Of a stretch of DNA of 64,000 nucleotides, positions 41,290 through 49,661 are shown piece by piece. Made by a program: the position numbers and the translations under genes. This stretch comes from Phycisphaeraceae bacterium D3-23. Its GTDB lineage: Bacteria > Planctomycetota > Phycisphaerae > Phycisphaerales > Phycisphaeraceae. The notes below the pieces were generated by a model. The model was not told the origin of the DNA and did not search any database. It saw nothing but the letters and a program-made list of their open reading frames with translations. Within the stretch, counting starts at the first letter, position 1; each line of letters begins with the position of its first letter. The DNA is taken from contig CP114179.1 in NCBI GenBank assembly GCA_039555135.1, positions 806,001 to 870,000 on the forward strand, given 5' to 3'.

Positions 41290-42618
41290 CTAAATCTCCC
41301 CCGCCGCTGCGAACGCCTTGCTCGCCGCAGCGATGGTCTCTTCGACCGCTTCCAGGTTGTGCGCGGTGCTGACGAACCACGCCTCGTACTGCGCGGGGGG
41401 CAGGACCACACCCGCATCCAGCATCGCGCCGAAGAACGCGGTGAAGCGGTCGGTCCGGCAACTTGTCGCGTCGGCGTAGTCATGCACCGCATCGCCGGCC
41501 TGCTTCACGAAGAACGGGCAAAGCATCGAACCTACGCGCGTGAGGTACACCGGCACCCCCGCCGACTCGGCCGCCTCGCCCAGGCCCATCGCCAGATGGC
41601 GGGCGGATTCTTCAAGCTGCGCGTAGGCCGCGAAGTCGTCCTGCTTAAGCGCATCGAGCGTCGCGATCCCCGCCGCCATCGCCAGCGGGTTGCCGCTGAG
41701 CGTCCCGGCCTGGTACATCGGCCCGTCGGGCGCGACCTGTCGCATCAGGTCTTCGCGCCCGCCGTACGCCGCGCAGGGCAGACCGCCGCCGACGACTTTA
41801 CCCAGCGTCGTGAGGTCGGGCGTGACGCCGTAGAGTTGCTGCGCCCCGCCGTAGTGGACGCGGAAGCCGGTCATCACTTCGTCGAAGAGCAGCAGCACGC
41901 CGAACTCGTCGCACAGCTTGCGCAGCCCATCGAGATACCCATCGTGTGGCGGGATACAGCCCATGTTCCCCGCGATCGGCTCGACCGCCATACACGCGAC
42001 CTCATCGCGATGCTGCGACATCGCCGCGCGGACGGCCTCCAGGTCGTTGTACGGCACGAGCACCGTCTCGTCCGTCACTGACTTGGGCACGCCCGGCGAC
42101 GATGGTACGCCGAGCGTCGTCGCGCCGCTCCCCGCGCTGACCAACAGCGCATCGGTGTGGCCGTGGTAGCAGCCGACGCACTTGATGATTTTGCTCCGCC
42201 CCGTCGCCGCGCGGGCCAGGCGGATCGCGCTCATGACCGCCTCGGTCCCCGAGTTCACGAAGCGCACGACCTCGACACTCGGCACCGCCTCGATCACGCG
42301 CTCGGCGAGCTGGGTCTCGGCCTTGGTCGGCATGCCAAAACTCGCGCCGCGCTGCGCCGCCTTGGTCACCGCGGCGACCACCGGCTCGGCCGCGTGCCCC
42401 AGGATCAGCGGGCCGTACGAACAGACGTAGTCGATGTACGTGTTGCCGTCGATGTCCGTGAGGCGCGGGCCCTTGCCCTGCTTGATCGTGATCGGCTCAC
42501 GGCCCACGGCCTGGTAAGCCCGCACCGGCGAGTTAACCCCGCCGGGCATGGACTTTTTCGCGCGGGCGTGTGCGTCGGCGGACTTGGCGTAACGTTCGGT
42601 CGTCGTGGAGGTGCTCAT
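41290..42618 (-). CDS. hemL: Glutamate-1-semialdehyde 2,1-aminomutase
   Basis: A 442-residue PLP enzyme that makes 5-aminolevulinate for heme. Signatures: SMPGGVNSPVRAYQAVG at the start, EVVRFVNSGTEAVMSAIRLA, the PLP Lys in TTLGKVVGGGLPCAAYGG and LLLFDEVMTGFRVHYGG. I use the ATG at 42618, because family members begin just before the SADAHARAKKSMPGG segment; an open frame extends much further but without support. TACCAT ends six bases before this ATG and there is no ribosome binding site. A Cys-rich C-terminus is not present. It is flanked by two inverted repeats. Confidence 0.94.
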   Translation of the reverse strand: MSTSTTTERYAKSADAHARAKKSMPGGVNSPVRAYQAVGREPITIKQGKGPRLTDIDGNTYIDYVCSYGPLILGHAAEPVVAAVTKAAQRGASFGMPTKAETQLAERVIEAVPSVEVVRFVNSGTEAVMSAIRLARAATGRSKIIKCVGCYHGHTDALLVSAGSGATTLGVPSSPGVPKSVTDETVLVPYNDLEAVRAAMSQHRDEVACMAVEPIAGNMGCIPPHDGYLDGLRKLCDEFGVLLLFDEVMTGFRVHYGGAQQLYGVTPDLTTLGKVVGGGLPCAAYGGREDLMRQVAPDGPMYQAGTLSGNPLAMAAGIATLDALKQDDFAAYAQLEESARHLAMGLGEAAESAGVPVYLTRVGSMLCPFFVKQAGDAVHDYADATSCRTDRFTAFFGAMLDAGVVLPPAQYEAWFVSTAHNLEAVEETIAAASKAFAAAGEI

Positions 42619-42624
42619 GCGGGC

Positions 42625-42630
42625 ATGGTA
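42625..42630 (-). promoter_or_regulatory. -10-like TACCAT, six bases before hemL ATG
   Basis: On the minus strand TACCAT is followed by GCCCGC and the ATG at 42618. Confidence 0.4.
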
Positions 42631-42673
42631 GTCAAACGCGAAAACAAACGCCCATGCCGTGTTCAACACCAAT

Positions 42674-42755
42674 AGCCCGCAGCAAACAGCTGCGCGGGGT
42701 GTTGAGGCAAAGTTGAGGCAAAGGGGGCCCTCCGCGCAGCAGTTTGCTGCGGGCT
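42674..42755. repeat. Inverted repeat AGCCCGCAGCAAAC
   Basis: 24-base arms (about 42674-42697 and 42732-42755) are inverted copies with one mismatch, around a 34-base loop that contains TTGAGGCAAA twice. It lies upstream of hemL and of the CBS gene. Confidence 0.8.
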
Positions 42756-42858
42756 GTTCTGCCACGCTAAACAACAGACGTGCTCCAGCGCTTCCCTTCA
42801 CGCGACCGATATGGCATGATGGTGTCACCCTTCCCCCGCCCCGTTCAGGAGCCCACCC

Positions 42859-43317
42859 ATGGCCACCGTCGGCGAACTGCTCAAAGCCAAGGACCACACC
42901 GTCCTGTCGGTCACCCCGAACACCAGCGTGCTCGACGCGGCCATCCTCATGAACGAGAAGCGCGTCGGCGCGCTGCTTGTCGTCGAGGGCGAGACCATGC
43001 AGGGCATCTTCACCGAGCGCGACATCCTCCGCCGGGTCGTCGCGGAAGAGAAGCTCCCCGCCGACGTCGCGGTCGGCCAGGTGATGACGCGCGAGCTGGT
43101 CTGCTGCCCGCCCGACACGACCGTCGAGCAGGCCCGCATGATCTTCCGCGACAAACGTATCCGCCACCTCCCCGTCGTTGACGAGAAAGGTAAGCCCCTG
43201 GGCGTCATGTCGATCGGCGACGCCAACGCCTGGGCGATGGACACCCAGGAGGCCGAGATCCACTACCTGCAGGAGTACCTCTACGGCACGCGCACCCGTG
43301 GGTCGGGTGGGATGTAG
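42859..43317 (+). CDS. Two-CBS-domain protein
   Basis: A 152-residue protein consisting of one CBS pair (Bateman module): TPNTSVLDAAILMNEKRVGA with GIFTERDILRRVVA, and CCPPDTTVEQARMIFRDKRI with LPVVDEKGKPLGVMSIGD. CBS pairs usually bind adenosine nucleotides and regulate a partner. No other domain is present. An AGGAG lies 11 bases before the ATG. A 26-base perfect palindrome follows at 43350, and the next gene, a histidine kinase, has its own promoter-like hexamer. Confidence 0.9.
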   Translation: MATVGELLKAKDHTVLSVTPNTSVLDAAILMNEKRVGALLVVEGETMQGIFTERDILRRVVAEEKLPADVAVGQVMTRELVCCPPDTTVEQARMIFRDKRIRHLPVVDEKGKPLGVMSIGDANAWAMDTQEAEIHYLQEYLYGTRTRGSGGM

Positions 43318-43349
43318 GGGCACAACTATAGTTTTCAATACACCCGCCT

Positions 43350-43375
43350 GGACTGGTTGCTTAAGCAACCAGTCC
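43350..43375. repeat. 26-base perfect palindrome between CBS and kinase genes
   Basis: GGACTGGTTGCTT/AAGCAACCAGTCC is fully self-complementary. It lies 32 bases after the CBS stop and could act as a terminator-like hairpin, without a T run. Confidence 0.65.
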
Positions 43376-43406
43376 AACCCGTCGATGCCCCTGATTTTTT
43401 CTAAGC

Positions 43407-43412
43407 TAAACT
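43407..43412 (+). promoter_or_regulatory. -10-like TAAACT, six bases before kinase ATG
   Basis: TAAACT is followed by CCCCGC and the ATG at 43419. Confidence 0.4.
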
Positions 43413-43418
43413 CCCCGC

Positions 43419-44264
43419 ATGGCTTGGTTCTTCCTTGGTATCGCGGTCGGTGTGTTGATCGCGGTGCCGTGCGCGTGGGGGTTCAACCGGCGGACCGAGC
43501 GGCGGGTGCGTGAGTTGGAGCGGCAGGCGCGGTCGGCCGAGCGTTTGGCGGAGCAGGCGACGATGACATCCGGGCTCGCGCACGAGATCAAGAACCCGCT
43601 GTCGACGATCGGGCTCAACGTGCAGCTCCTGCAGGAAGACCTCGCCGACATCGCCGGGGCGGTGGATGCAGAGTCGGACGCCGGGCAGCAGGTCGGGCGT
43701 GTGCAGCGTCGGCTCGCGGGGCTGGGGCGTGAGGCGGAACGGCTGCGGGAGATCCTCGAAGACTTCCTGCGGTTCGCGGGCCGGCTGGAATTGGATACGA
43801 CGACGACGGATATCAACCAGCTCGTCGATGAGTTGGCGGTGTTCTTCGAGCCCCAGGCGGCGGAGCAGCGGATCAACCTGCGGGTGCAGTGCGAGGCCGA
43901 GCCGGCCGACGCGCAGGCCGATGCGTCGCTCTTGAAGCAGGCGCTCTTAAATCTGCTGATCAACGCGGTCCACGCGATGGCGGACGCGCGCGACGCGGGA
44001 CAGCCCCACGGCGGCGCGAACGAGCTGCTGCTGAGGACGACGCGCGAGGACGATCGGTTGTGCATCCACGTCACCGACACCGGCCCCGGCATGCCCCCCG
44101 ACACCGTCGCGCGCGTCTTTGAGCCCTACTTCTCGACCAAGCGCAGCGGGACCGGGCTCGGGCTACCGACGTCTCGGCGCATCATCGAGCAGCACGGCGG
44201 GACGCTCACCGCGCACAGCGAGCCGGGGCGCGGGACGGACTTTGTGATTGCGCTGCCGGAGTAA
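43419..44264 (+). CDS. Sensor histidine kinase, NtrB-like, without sensor domain
   Basis: A 281-residue kinase with one N-terminal transmembrane helix (WFFLGIAVGVLIAVPCAWGF), a short coiled coil and a complete catalytic core: H-box SGLAHEIKNPLSTI (His55), N-box LLNLLINAVHAM, G1 DTGPGMPPDT, F-box FEPYFSTKRS and G2 GTGLGLPTSRRIIEQHGG. There is no PAS, HAMP or periplasmic sensor, so its input must come through a partner or the membrane. The kinase core is of the NtrB/ZraS kind that usually pairs with sigma-54 activators; the regulator at 6634 is one candidate but lies far away. TAAACT ends six bases before the ATG and no ribosome binding site is seen. Confidence 0.92.
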   Translation: MAWFFLGIAVGVLIAVPCAWGFNRRTERRVRELERQARSAERLAEQATMTSGLAHEIKNPLSTIGLNVQLLQEDLADIAGAVDAESDAGQQVGRVQRRLAGLGREAERLREILEDFLRFAGRLELDTTTTDINQLVDELAVFFEPQAAEQRINLRVQCEAEPADAQADASLLKQALLNLLINAVHAMADARDAGQPHGGANELLLRTTREDDRLCIHVTDTGPGMPPDTVARVFEPYFSTKRSGTGLGLPTSRRIIEQHGGTLTAHSEPGRGTDFVIALPE

Positions 44265-44268
44265 AGAA

Positions 44269-44337
44269 CAGAGCACGAAGCGTCAGCGAGTGATACGCCG
44301 TACGGCGAAGGATCACTCGCTGACGCTTCGTGCTCTG
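44269..44337. repeat. Perfect inverted repeat CAGAGCACGAAGCGTCAGCG (family 2)
   Basis: 26-base arms (44269-44294 and 44312-44337) are perfect inverted copies around a 17-base loop. It begins five bases after the kinase stop. The tips match the repeat at 39411. Confidence 0.9.
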
Positions 44338-44358
44338 ATGTGAACACGGGGTCCGCGT

Positions 44359-44487
44359 TTAGTCCGCGGCGTCCTGGATCGCTTCGCCGCCGGCTTCGAT
44401 ATCTTCGCCTGCGCCCTTGAGCGTATTGCAGCCCGCAAGCGACACGACGAACGCACCGAGCATCATCAGTACCATCCACTTCTTCAT
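44359..44487 (-). CDS. Entericidin-like small lipoprotein (second copy)
   Basis: A 42-residue lipoprotein, too short for usual gene calling. MKKWMVLMMLGAFVVSLAGC is the signal with lipobox LAGC, followed by NTLKGAGEDIEAGGEAIQDA. It is clearly related to the 44-residue protein at 6208 (NTLxGAGEDxExxGEAxQDAAD). The start is fixed by AGGAG seven bases before the ATG. It lies between the family 2 repeat and the SYLF gene on the same strand, and could be co-transcribed with it. Role unknown; a stress-linked envelope peptide is the family expectation. Confidence 0.85.
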   Translation of the reverse strand: MKKWMVLMMLGAFVVSLAGCNTLKGAGEDIEAGGEAIQDAAD

Positions 44488-44554
44488 CACAAGACTCCTG
44501 TCTTAGGAAAGTAGAAACGGCCGACACACGCCGGCCGCACAAAAACTGCGCTGC

Positions 44555-45148
44555 CTAGCGCCCGCCCGAGACGGGCTTGGGCTTGTCCGCTCCCGGCTGT
44601 TCTTCGAGCGGCTCGAAGGTGAAGCCCTGCCCGCCGACGGAGGCCTCGAACATCAGCCCACCGCGCGGCATAGTGAAGACCATCACGCCGTTGCTGTAGC
44701 GTGCATCCGCCGAGGCGCCCGCGGTCGCGGCGACGGCCGAGACCTGTGCGGAAAGCTCGAGGCTGTTGTAGCGGAAGCGGTCCAGCGCGATCTGGTCCTC
44801 GAAGAAGATGACCTCGCTGTAGGCCTGGCCACCGGCCTGCAAGCCGACCGTGCCCTGCTCGAGTTTGCAATAGCCGATCAGCTCGCCGTTTTCAAAGGCC
44901 TGGCCGCGCCCGTACGCCCCACCGACGACAAAGCCGCCCTTCCCGACCGAGGGGAACACGGCGTAGCCGTGCGCCTGGTCGAACAGCGCGGCCATGCCGA
45001 CGTCGCGCGCAGTGAACTCCTGGATCGTGGACTGCACGTTGCTTGTGAGCGCGGCGCGGTCCGCCTGCGAGCCGGGCGACGTCGCACAGCCGCCCAGCAT
45101 TAGCATCAACACGCCCAGCGTCAGTACCGTCCGTCCCGCTCGTTTCAT
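44555..45148 (-). CDS. SYLF (YSC84-like) domain lipoprotein
   Basis: A 197-residue exported lipoprotein: signal MKRAGRTVLTLGVLMLMLGG with Cys22 in LGGC, then a SYLF lipid-binding domain, seen as MAALFDQAHGYAVFPSVGKG, FVVGGAYGRGQAFENGELIG and a late RYSNGVMVFTMPRGGLMFE. Bacterial members such as the BPSL1445 family are secreted or membrane-anchored lipoproteins. The start at 45148 has AAGGACC upstream; a much longer open frame upstream is not supported. It is followed 67 bases later by the entericidin-like gene on the same strand, giving a pair of small envelope lipoproteins. Confidence 0.88.
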   Translation of the reverse strand: MKRAGRTVLTLGVLMLMLGGCATSPGSQADRAALTSNVQSTIQEFTARDVGMAALFDQAHGYAVFPSVGKGGFVVGGAYGRGQAFENGELIGYCKLEQGTVGLQAGGQAYSEVIFFEDQIALDRFRYNSLELSAQVSAVAATAGASADARYSNGVMVFTMPRGGLMFEASVGGQGFTFEPLEEQPGADKPKPVSGGR

Positions 45149-45244
45149 CGTGTAGGTCCTTGGTGGAATGGGATCAAATCGTCGCCAAACAGTCCTATGC
45201 GCACTATCGTAACGCGATCGCGTTAGAGCGTGTGTAAAGAGCCG

Positions 45245-45317
45245 ACGAGCCGCGACCGTGAGGGAGCGGGGCTGCCTGACTAGGGGGTGGCCCCGCTCCC
45301 TCACGGTCGCGGCTCGT
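45245..45317. repeat. Perfect inverted repeat ACGAGCCGCGACCGTGAGGG
   Basis: 28-base arms (45245-45272 and 45290-45317) are perfect inverted copies around a 17-base loop, in the gap between two minus-strand genes. Confidence 0.9.
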
Positions 45318-45342
45318 TGATGCCGACCTTTCACCCATGTAC

Positions 45343-46167
45343 CTAGTGCTGGAAAACACCCTCGACATCGAAGTGCATCGGCACGACCTCGTACTCCGTC
45401 AAGAACACGAGCCGGAGCGTCGTCACATCCGCATCATCGGTGACGAGGAACTCGGCCTCAAACGTCCCCTCCCCCGCGAAGATGTTCGTGCCCTCGGTCC
45501 AGCGTCCGCCGCCCAGCACGTTGCCGTCTTCGTCGAGCGCGAAGATCGCCTCGGGCAAGGGCCGGCCCGGGTCGGTCTCACGCTCGAATTCGATCACGAC
45601 CTCGGCGACGTGGTCCCGGCCGATCTTCATCTCGCTCAGTCGCACCGTCGTGTCGAACGGTGTTTCCAGTTCGTCATCCATCACGATCGCGCGCAGCTCG
45701 AACTCGCCGCGCTCCTCCGCGATCACCGCCTCGGTGATGAGCTCCATCCGCTCGATGGTATAGGCCGGCCGCTCCAGCTCCGCCGACTTGAGCTCGATCT
45801 CGACAAGCCCCTCGGCGAACGCGACGTACTTGCGGTCGTCACTGCTGCCCCGGCGGCGGCGCGGGGGCAGGTAGATGTCGTCGCCTTCATCATCGATCGC
45901 CTCGCCGACCGTAAGCTGTTCGAGCAGGCAGACGACATCAAGGCGTTCGGGCTGTAGGACGCGACAGTTGAGTTCGACCTCGTGGGTGGCGTCGCCCTCT
46001 TCGTAGTCGATCTCGGTGCTCGCCTCGTAGTTCGTGATCGTGACGAGGTAGCCGTCGTCCTGCTCGATCTCGGGCGGCGGGGGCGGGTCCGCGAACACAG
46101 GCGTCAACAGGCAGGCCAGCATCGCGGCCGCCGTGAGAGTCGTCGCACGTCGTGGTGTGGGTCTCAT
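45343..46167 (-). CDS. Exported hypothetical protein, 274 residues
   Basis: Signal peptide MRPTPRRATTLTAAAMLACLL ends near VFADPPPPP. The start at 46167 has AGGAG eight bases before the ATG. The mature protein is very acidic (IEQDDGYLVTITNYEAS, DATHEVELNCRV) with a short basic run RRRRGSS, and looks beta-rich. It has two cysteines that could form a disulfide and no recognised domain. It stands alone between an inverted repeat and the terminator of the gene at 46322. Function unknown. Confidence 0.6.
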   Translation of the reverse strand: MRPTPRRATTLTAAAMLACLLTPVFADPPPPPEIEQDDGYLVTITNYEASTEIDYEEGDATHEVELNCRVLQPERLDVVCLLEQLTVGEAIDDEGDDIYLPPRRRRGSSDDRKYVAFAEGLVEIELKSAELERPAYTIERMELITEAVIAEERGEFELRAIVMDDELETPFDTTVRLSEMKIGRDHVAEVVIEFERETDPGRPLPEAIFALDEDGNVLGGGRWTEGTNIFAGEGTFEAEFLVTDDADVTTLRLVFLTEYEVVPMHFDVEGVFQH

Positions 46168-46239
46168 CGCTCGGCTCCTTGTCGTGGCGGTAGGTATCAC
46201 GATACCCGGTTTGGTCGTCGGTGCGGATTGGGCCCGCGC

Positions 46240-46271
46240 AAAAAACAGCCCCTCGTCGCAATGAGGGGCTG
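46240..46271 (-). terminator. Rho-independent terminator of the gene at 46322
   Basis: On the minus strand CAGCCCCTC ATTGCGAC GAGGGGCTG is followed by TTTTTT. It lies 50 bases past the stop codon. Confidence 0.9.
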
Positions 46272-46321
46272 GGGAGCGATTCTGTTACAGCGATCGGCTC
46301 GCGACCAATCTCTCAGCCGGC

Positions 46322-46864
46322 TTACTGAACGACTTCGAAGACCGACTGGGTGCGGAGGACGGTCGAGTTGTGGGCCGTGAGGTGGTAGCCCTGGAAGTGG
46401 AACTCGCGTTTGTACTTCTGGCAATCGAGCACGACGAGGTTCGGGCCTGCGGGGGTATCCTCGTCCTTGGACAGGGCGTTGGTATCCGAGGCGAACTCGA
46501 CCATCTCCCGGTAGGTCGCGAGGTAGAGGCTCTCTGGCAGGACCTCGGTCTGGAGGGTGCTCATGTAGCGGATACGCCCCTCAATACCGTGGTCGTACTC
46601 CTTCTCGCCGACACAGGGCAGCGCGTGGGCCAAGCCCGCTTCGGGGAGGTTCTCGCCGCCTTCGAGGACCGCCTCGGTCATGCTCTGGCCGTCCACGATA
46701 AAGCGGACCAGGTGGCCGCGCTGGACAACCCAGGACTCGATCTCGTAGTCGCCCTGTCGGTCGACGCGTCGGCCGTGGAAACTGAATAGCTCGGGGTGGA
46801 GCGGCTTGCGGTAGACCATCAGCTTCGGGATCTGGGAGACAGCGGTTTTGCTGCTGATACTCAT
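46322..46864 (-). CDS. DUF2617-like protein
   Basis: A 180-residue soluble protein. LMVYRKPLHPELFSFHGRRV, then YEIESWVVQRGHLVRFIVDG and a central LPCVGEKEYDHGIEGRIRYM resemble the DUF2617 family found in planctomycetes and actinobacteria; I rate this assignment as likely but from memory. It has no signal peptide and no catalytic motif I recognise. It has a strong terminator of its own and a 245-base gap upstream with no visible gene. Confidence 0.6.
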   Translation of the reverse strand: MSISSKTAVSQIPKLMVYRKPLHPELFSFHGRRVDRQGDYEIESWVVQRGHLVRFIVDGQSMTEAVLEGGENLPEAGLAHALPCVGEKEYDHGIEGRIRYMSTLQTEVLPESLYLATYREMVEFASDTNALSKDEDTPAGPNLVVLDCQKYKREFHFQGYHLTAHNSTVLRTQSVFEVVQ

Positions 46865-47109
46865 GTCAACAACCTCTATATATGGTGTATGGGTGAATAA
46901 ATACGGCTAGATGTAGAAGCCGGAGTCGAAATGACGTCCCCGGAGGCAGATTATAGTGGTCCTCAAGGAAAAAGGAACCCCTGTTATCTCATTTTAGGCC
47001 CCGATTGTGGGATTCGTGGTTTTTGGGCCCTACAAACCCTACGACCACCGCGGCGGGCGGGGTCGCGGCTTTGCAGCGGGCGTGGCATTTAGGCCGATAA
47101 CTGCTTGCA

Positions 47110-49080
47110 GTGTCCGGTGTTGGGACGCTTTGCGCCCGCATCCGGGCGCTCTTCAGAGACGCCGCCATGGCCCGATTGTCCGACATCCTGCCGGCCTTGC
47201 TTGGCCACAAGAGCCCGCTCATCGACCAGGCCCTGTCCGAGGCCCTCCGCGCCGCCCATGCCGACGAGGTCGGGCCCTTGGCACAGGCGGTCCTGCAGCG
47301 CGACCGGCCCGACCGCAGCGTCGGGCTCATCCTCCGGTATCACGAGCTACCGCTCGCGCTCAAACACACCCTGGTCGAGCGGGCAGAGGACCTCGCCTCG
47401 GCCATCCGGCGGGCGGCGACCCGCTACGGCAAACAGGGCGCGACCAATGCCCTAACGCTGATCGAACGCGCCTCCTCGACCCGGATGGCGTATCTGGTCA
47501 CGGCCATGATGCGGCACAAGGACCCCGACATCCGGCAGCGCGCGGTGGCGTGCCTGGGCGGGCTGGCCCGGCGGTGCAGCACGGGCGATGCCAACTCACC
47601 GTCGCACCTGGACGCGGTCAGCGCGGCGTTTTTGACCGAGGCCGTCGAGCAGGCCGTGGTGCTGTTTGCGACGCACGAAGACCCAGCGGTGCTCGAAGCG
47701 ATGGCGCAGCTCCTGCCCCGGCCGATGCCCGAGGCCCGCGCGGCACTCAGCAGCAGCGAGCACCCGGCGGTCGCGGCATGCTGTGCGTTGACCAAAAACG
47801 CGGCGAGCGTTCAAGTCCGAAACGCGCTGCTGCCGCTCGTGTCGCTGGGCCCGATCCGTGCGAGCGCGGTCGAGGGGCTGTGCCAAGCGAACCACTTAGG
47901 CAAGCTCGAGGACCCAATGCGCAGCGGCCACTTGCTTGCGCTGCCCACGGTGCATCAGGCGCTCCGTCGGACCCACGAGCCCCAGCGGCTCTGGCCCAAC
48001 GCCAGGCAGCGCGGCGAGATGCCCGCGCAGGCCCAGCGCTTCCTGCCCGCCTTCGCCCACGCCCTGCCGATGGACCCGCAGGACCGGGTGCTCCGGCTGG
48101 CGGGGCTCGCACGGTCCAAACACGACACCACCCGGCTGGCGACGCTGCGGGCACTGCTCGCGATCGCGACCGACCCCGCGCCGACCGACAAGTATGCCGT
48201 CGACAACGCCAACGACGCGGTCGCCACCTTCACCAATGACCCGCTCATGCCTCTGGCACGCACCGCGCTGTGGCACCTGATCCGTATCCACTACACCGGC
48301 CTGCCGCGCATCCTCGCGAACCTGGTCAACTCGAAGCACCCGCAGGTCCGCGCCGTCGCGTCGCGCCACCTCGCGCCCTTGGGTTTTGACCGGCTTTGGC
48401 AGGCCTGGCCCAAGCTCGACCCGCCCCGCCGACTCTCCGCAGGCCGGGCGCTCATCAAGATCGACGCCGACTTCCACCGCCACCTGGGGACCCGGCTTGG
48501 GTCGCGCGACCCGGCGGTCCGGCTGCGCGCCTTGGGCATCGTCGCCACACTGGGCCAGGGCGGCTTCTTCGAGCCGGCGATGATCGAGCTGGCCGGCAGC
48601 GACGACCCGCGCGTCGTCGCCAGCGCCGTCCGAGCGCTGGGCGACTGCACGAGCGAGCCGGCCCAGCGTGTACTCGAACTCGCGCTCGAGCACGACGACC
48701 CACGCATCCGCGCCAACGCGATCGCCGCGCTGGGCAAGGCCGACGCCGCGCGTCATCTCGACAAGCTTGTCGCGCTCGCCGACGACGATGTGCAACGGCC
48801 ACGCGCCAACGCGATCAAAACGCTCATGGAACTCAGCGCCCGCGACGCGCTCCCGGCGTTGACGAAGATGCTTGGCGATACCCGGGCCGAGCACCGCGTC
48901 TCGGCGCTCTGGCTGGTCGACGAGCTCGGGCTGTTGCAGCTTGCGCGCCAGGTCGCGGAGATGTCGATCACGGACGACGACGCCCGCGTCAAGGTCCGGG
49001 CCGGCCACGTGATCCAGCACCTGATCGAGGACCTGGAACACCAGCACGACGAGCAGGCCGACACCCCGGAGGCCGCATGA
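47110..49080 (+). CDS. HEAT-repeat protein, 656 residues
   Basis: A long helical protein made of HEAT-type units, clearest in the second half: RDPAVRLRALGIVATLGQGG, DDPRVVASAVRALGDC, DDPRIRANAIAALGKAD and DDVQRPRANAIKTLMELS at roughly 32-residue spacing. HEAT repeats bind proteins; no enzyme domain is attached. The start is uncertain: GTG at 47110 or ATG at 47167 (MARLSDILPALLG), neither with a ribosome binding site. Its stop overlaps the start of the next gene, so the two are coupled. Role unknown. Confidence 0.75.
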   Translation: MSGVGTLCARIRALFRDAAMARLSDILPALLGHKSPLIDQALSEALRAAHADEVGPLAQAVLQRDRPDRSVGLILRYHELPLALKHTLVERAEDLASAIRRAATRYGKQGATNALTLIERASSTRMAYLVTAMMRHKDPDIRQRAVACLGGLARRCSTGDANSPSHLDAVSAAFLTEAVEQAVVLFATHEDPAVLEAMAQLLPRPMPEARAALSSSEHPAVAACCALTKNAASVQVRNALLPLVSLGPIRASAVEGLCQANHLGKLEDPMRSGHLLALPTVHQALRRTHEPQRLWPNARQRGEMPAQAQRFLPAFAHALPMDPQDRVLRLAGLARSKHDTTRLATLRALLAIATDPAPTDKYAVDNANDAVATFTNDPLMPLARTALWHLIRIHYTGLPRILANLVNSKHPQVRAVASRHLAPLGFDRLWQAWPKLDPPRRLSAGRALIKIDADFHRHLGTRLGSRDPAVRLRALGIVATLGQGGFFEPAMIELAGSDDPRVVASAVRALGDCTSEPAQRVLELALEHDDPRIRANAIAALGKADAARHLDKLVALADDDVQRPRANAIKTLMELSARDALPALTKMLGDTRAEHRVSALWLVDELGLLQLARQVAEMSITDDDARVKVRAGHVIQHLIEDLEHQHDEQADTPEAA

Positions 49081-49499
49081 TGTGGATGACACATGGGCTG
49101 GCGCAGATCGTGGACCTCGAAAAGGTCAGCGACGGCTACAACAACGCCCGCTGGGATATGCCGTGGGAGATCCTGGTGATCGGGCTGGGTCTGGTGCTGA
49201 TTCTGGTTGCCGTGATCTCGGCGATGCGCTGGTGGAAGTCGCGCTATACCGACCCGAGCGCACTGGTGCTGTTTAGCGCGCTCTCGCGCAAGGCCGGTCT
49301 GGGCGTTGCCGACCGCGTCCTGCTTTGGCGGATCGCGCGTTCGCGTGGTTTGTCATCCCCGATCGCCCTGCTATTGGCGCGGGGCGCCCTGGAGCAGCAC
49401 AGCCGGGCGTATCGTGAACGGCTGGGTCGGTTTTCGGACGCGCGGGTCAAACGTCGTGTTGCGCAGATTCAGGCGGAGTTGTTTGGGCCGGGGGGTTAG
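49080..49499 (+). CDS. Small membrane protein coupled to the HEAT protein
   Basis: A 139-residue protein with one membrane helix (WEILVIGLGLVLILVAVISA) after a short N-terminal segment, and a basic helical cytoplasmic part that contains DRVLLWRIARSRGLSSPIAL. The GGAGG at 49068-49072 suits ATG at 49080; ATG at 49077 overlaps the previous stop (ATGATG). I do not recognise the family. Tight coupling suggests it anchors or works with the HEAT-repeat protein. Confidence 0.6.
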   Translation: MWMTHGLAQIVDLEKVSDGYNNARWDMPWEILVIGLGLVLILVAVISAMRWWKSRYTDPSALVLFSALSRKAGLGVADRVLLWRIARSRGLSSPIALLLARGALEQHSRAYRERLGRFSDARVKRRVAQIQAELFGPGG

Positions 49500-49661
49500 T
49501 GGGTGTCGGGGTTGTGGCGGACTGAACCGGGCCTTCACGGACTCAGGCCTCGGCGTGGACGGGCTGATACCCCGGCGTGGGGACGGGGACGGGCGCGCGA
49601 CCGCTTGCAGGCACGCGCTTGAGGGCGCGGCTAGCGATCGGGTTGAGTTTCGCATCGACGC

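Noticed and set aside
39472-42081. An 869-codon plus-strand open frame opposite serA and hemL
   Set aside because: It lies wholly antisense to two recognised enzymes and has no start signal or domain. In GC-rich DNA such frames are expected.
47110-49499. A phycobilisome-lyase-like (HEAT) function for the 47110 protein
   Set aside because: The repeats are HEAT-like, but there are no bilin-lyase motifs and the neighbourhood has no pigment genes.
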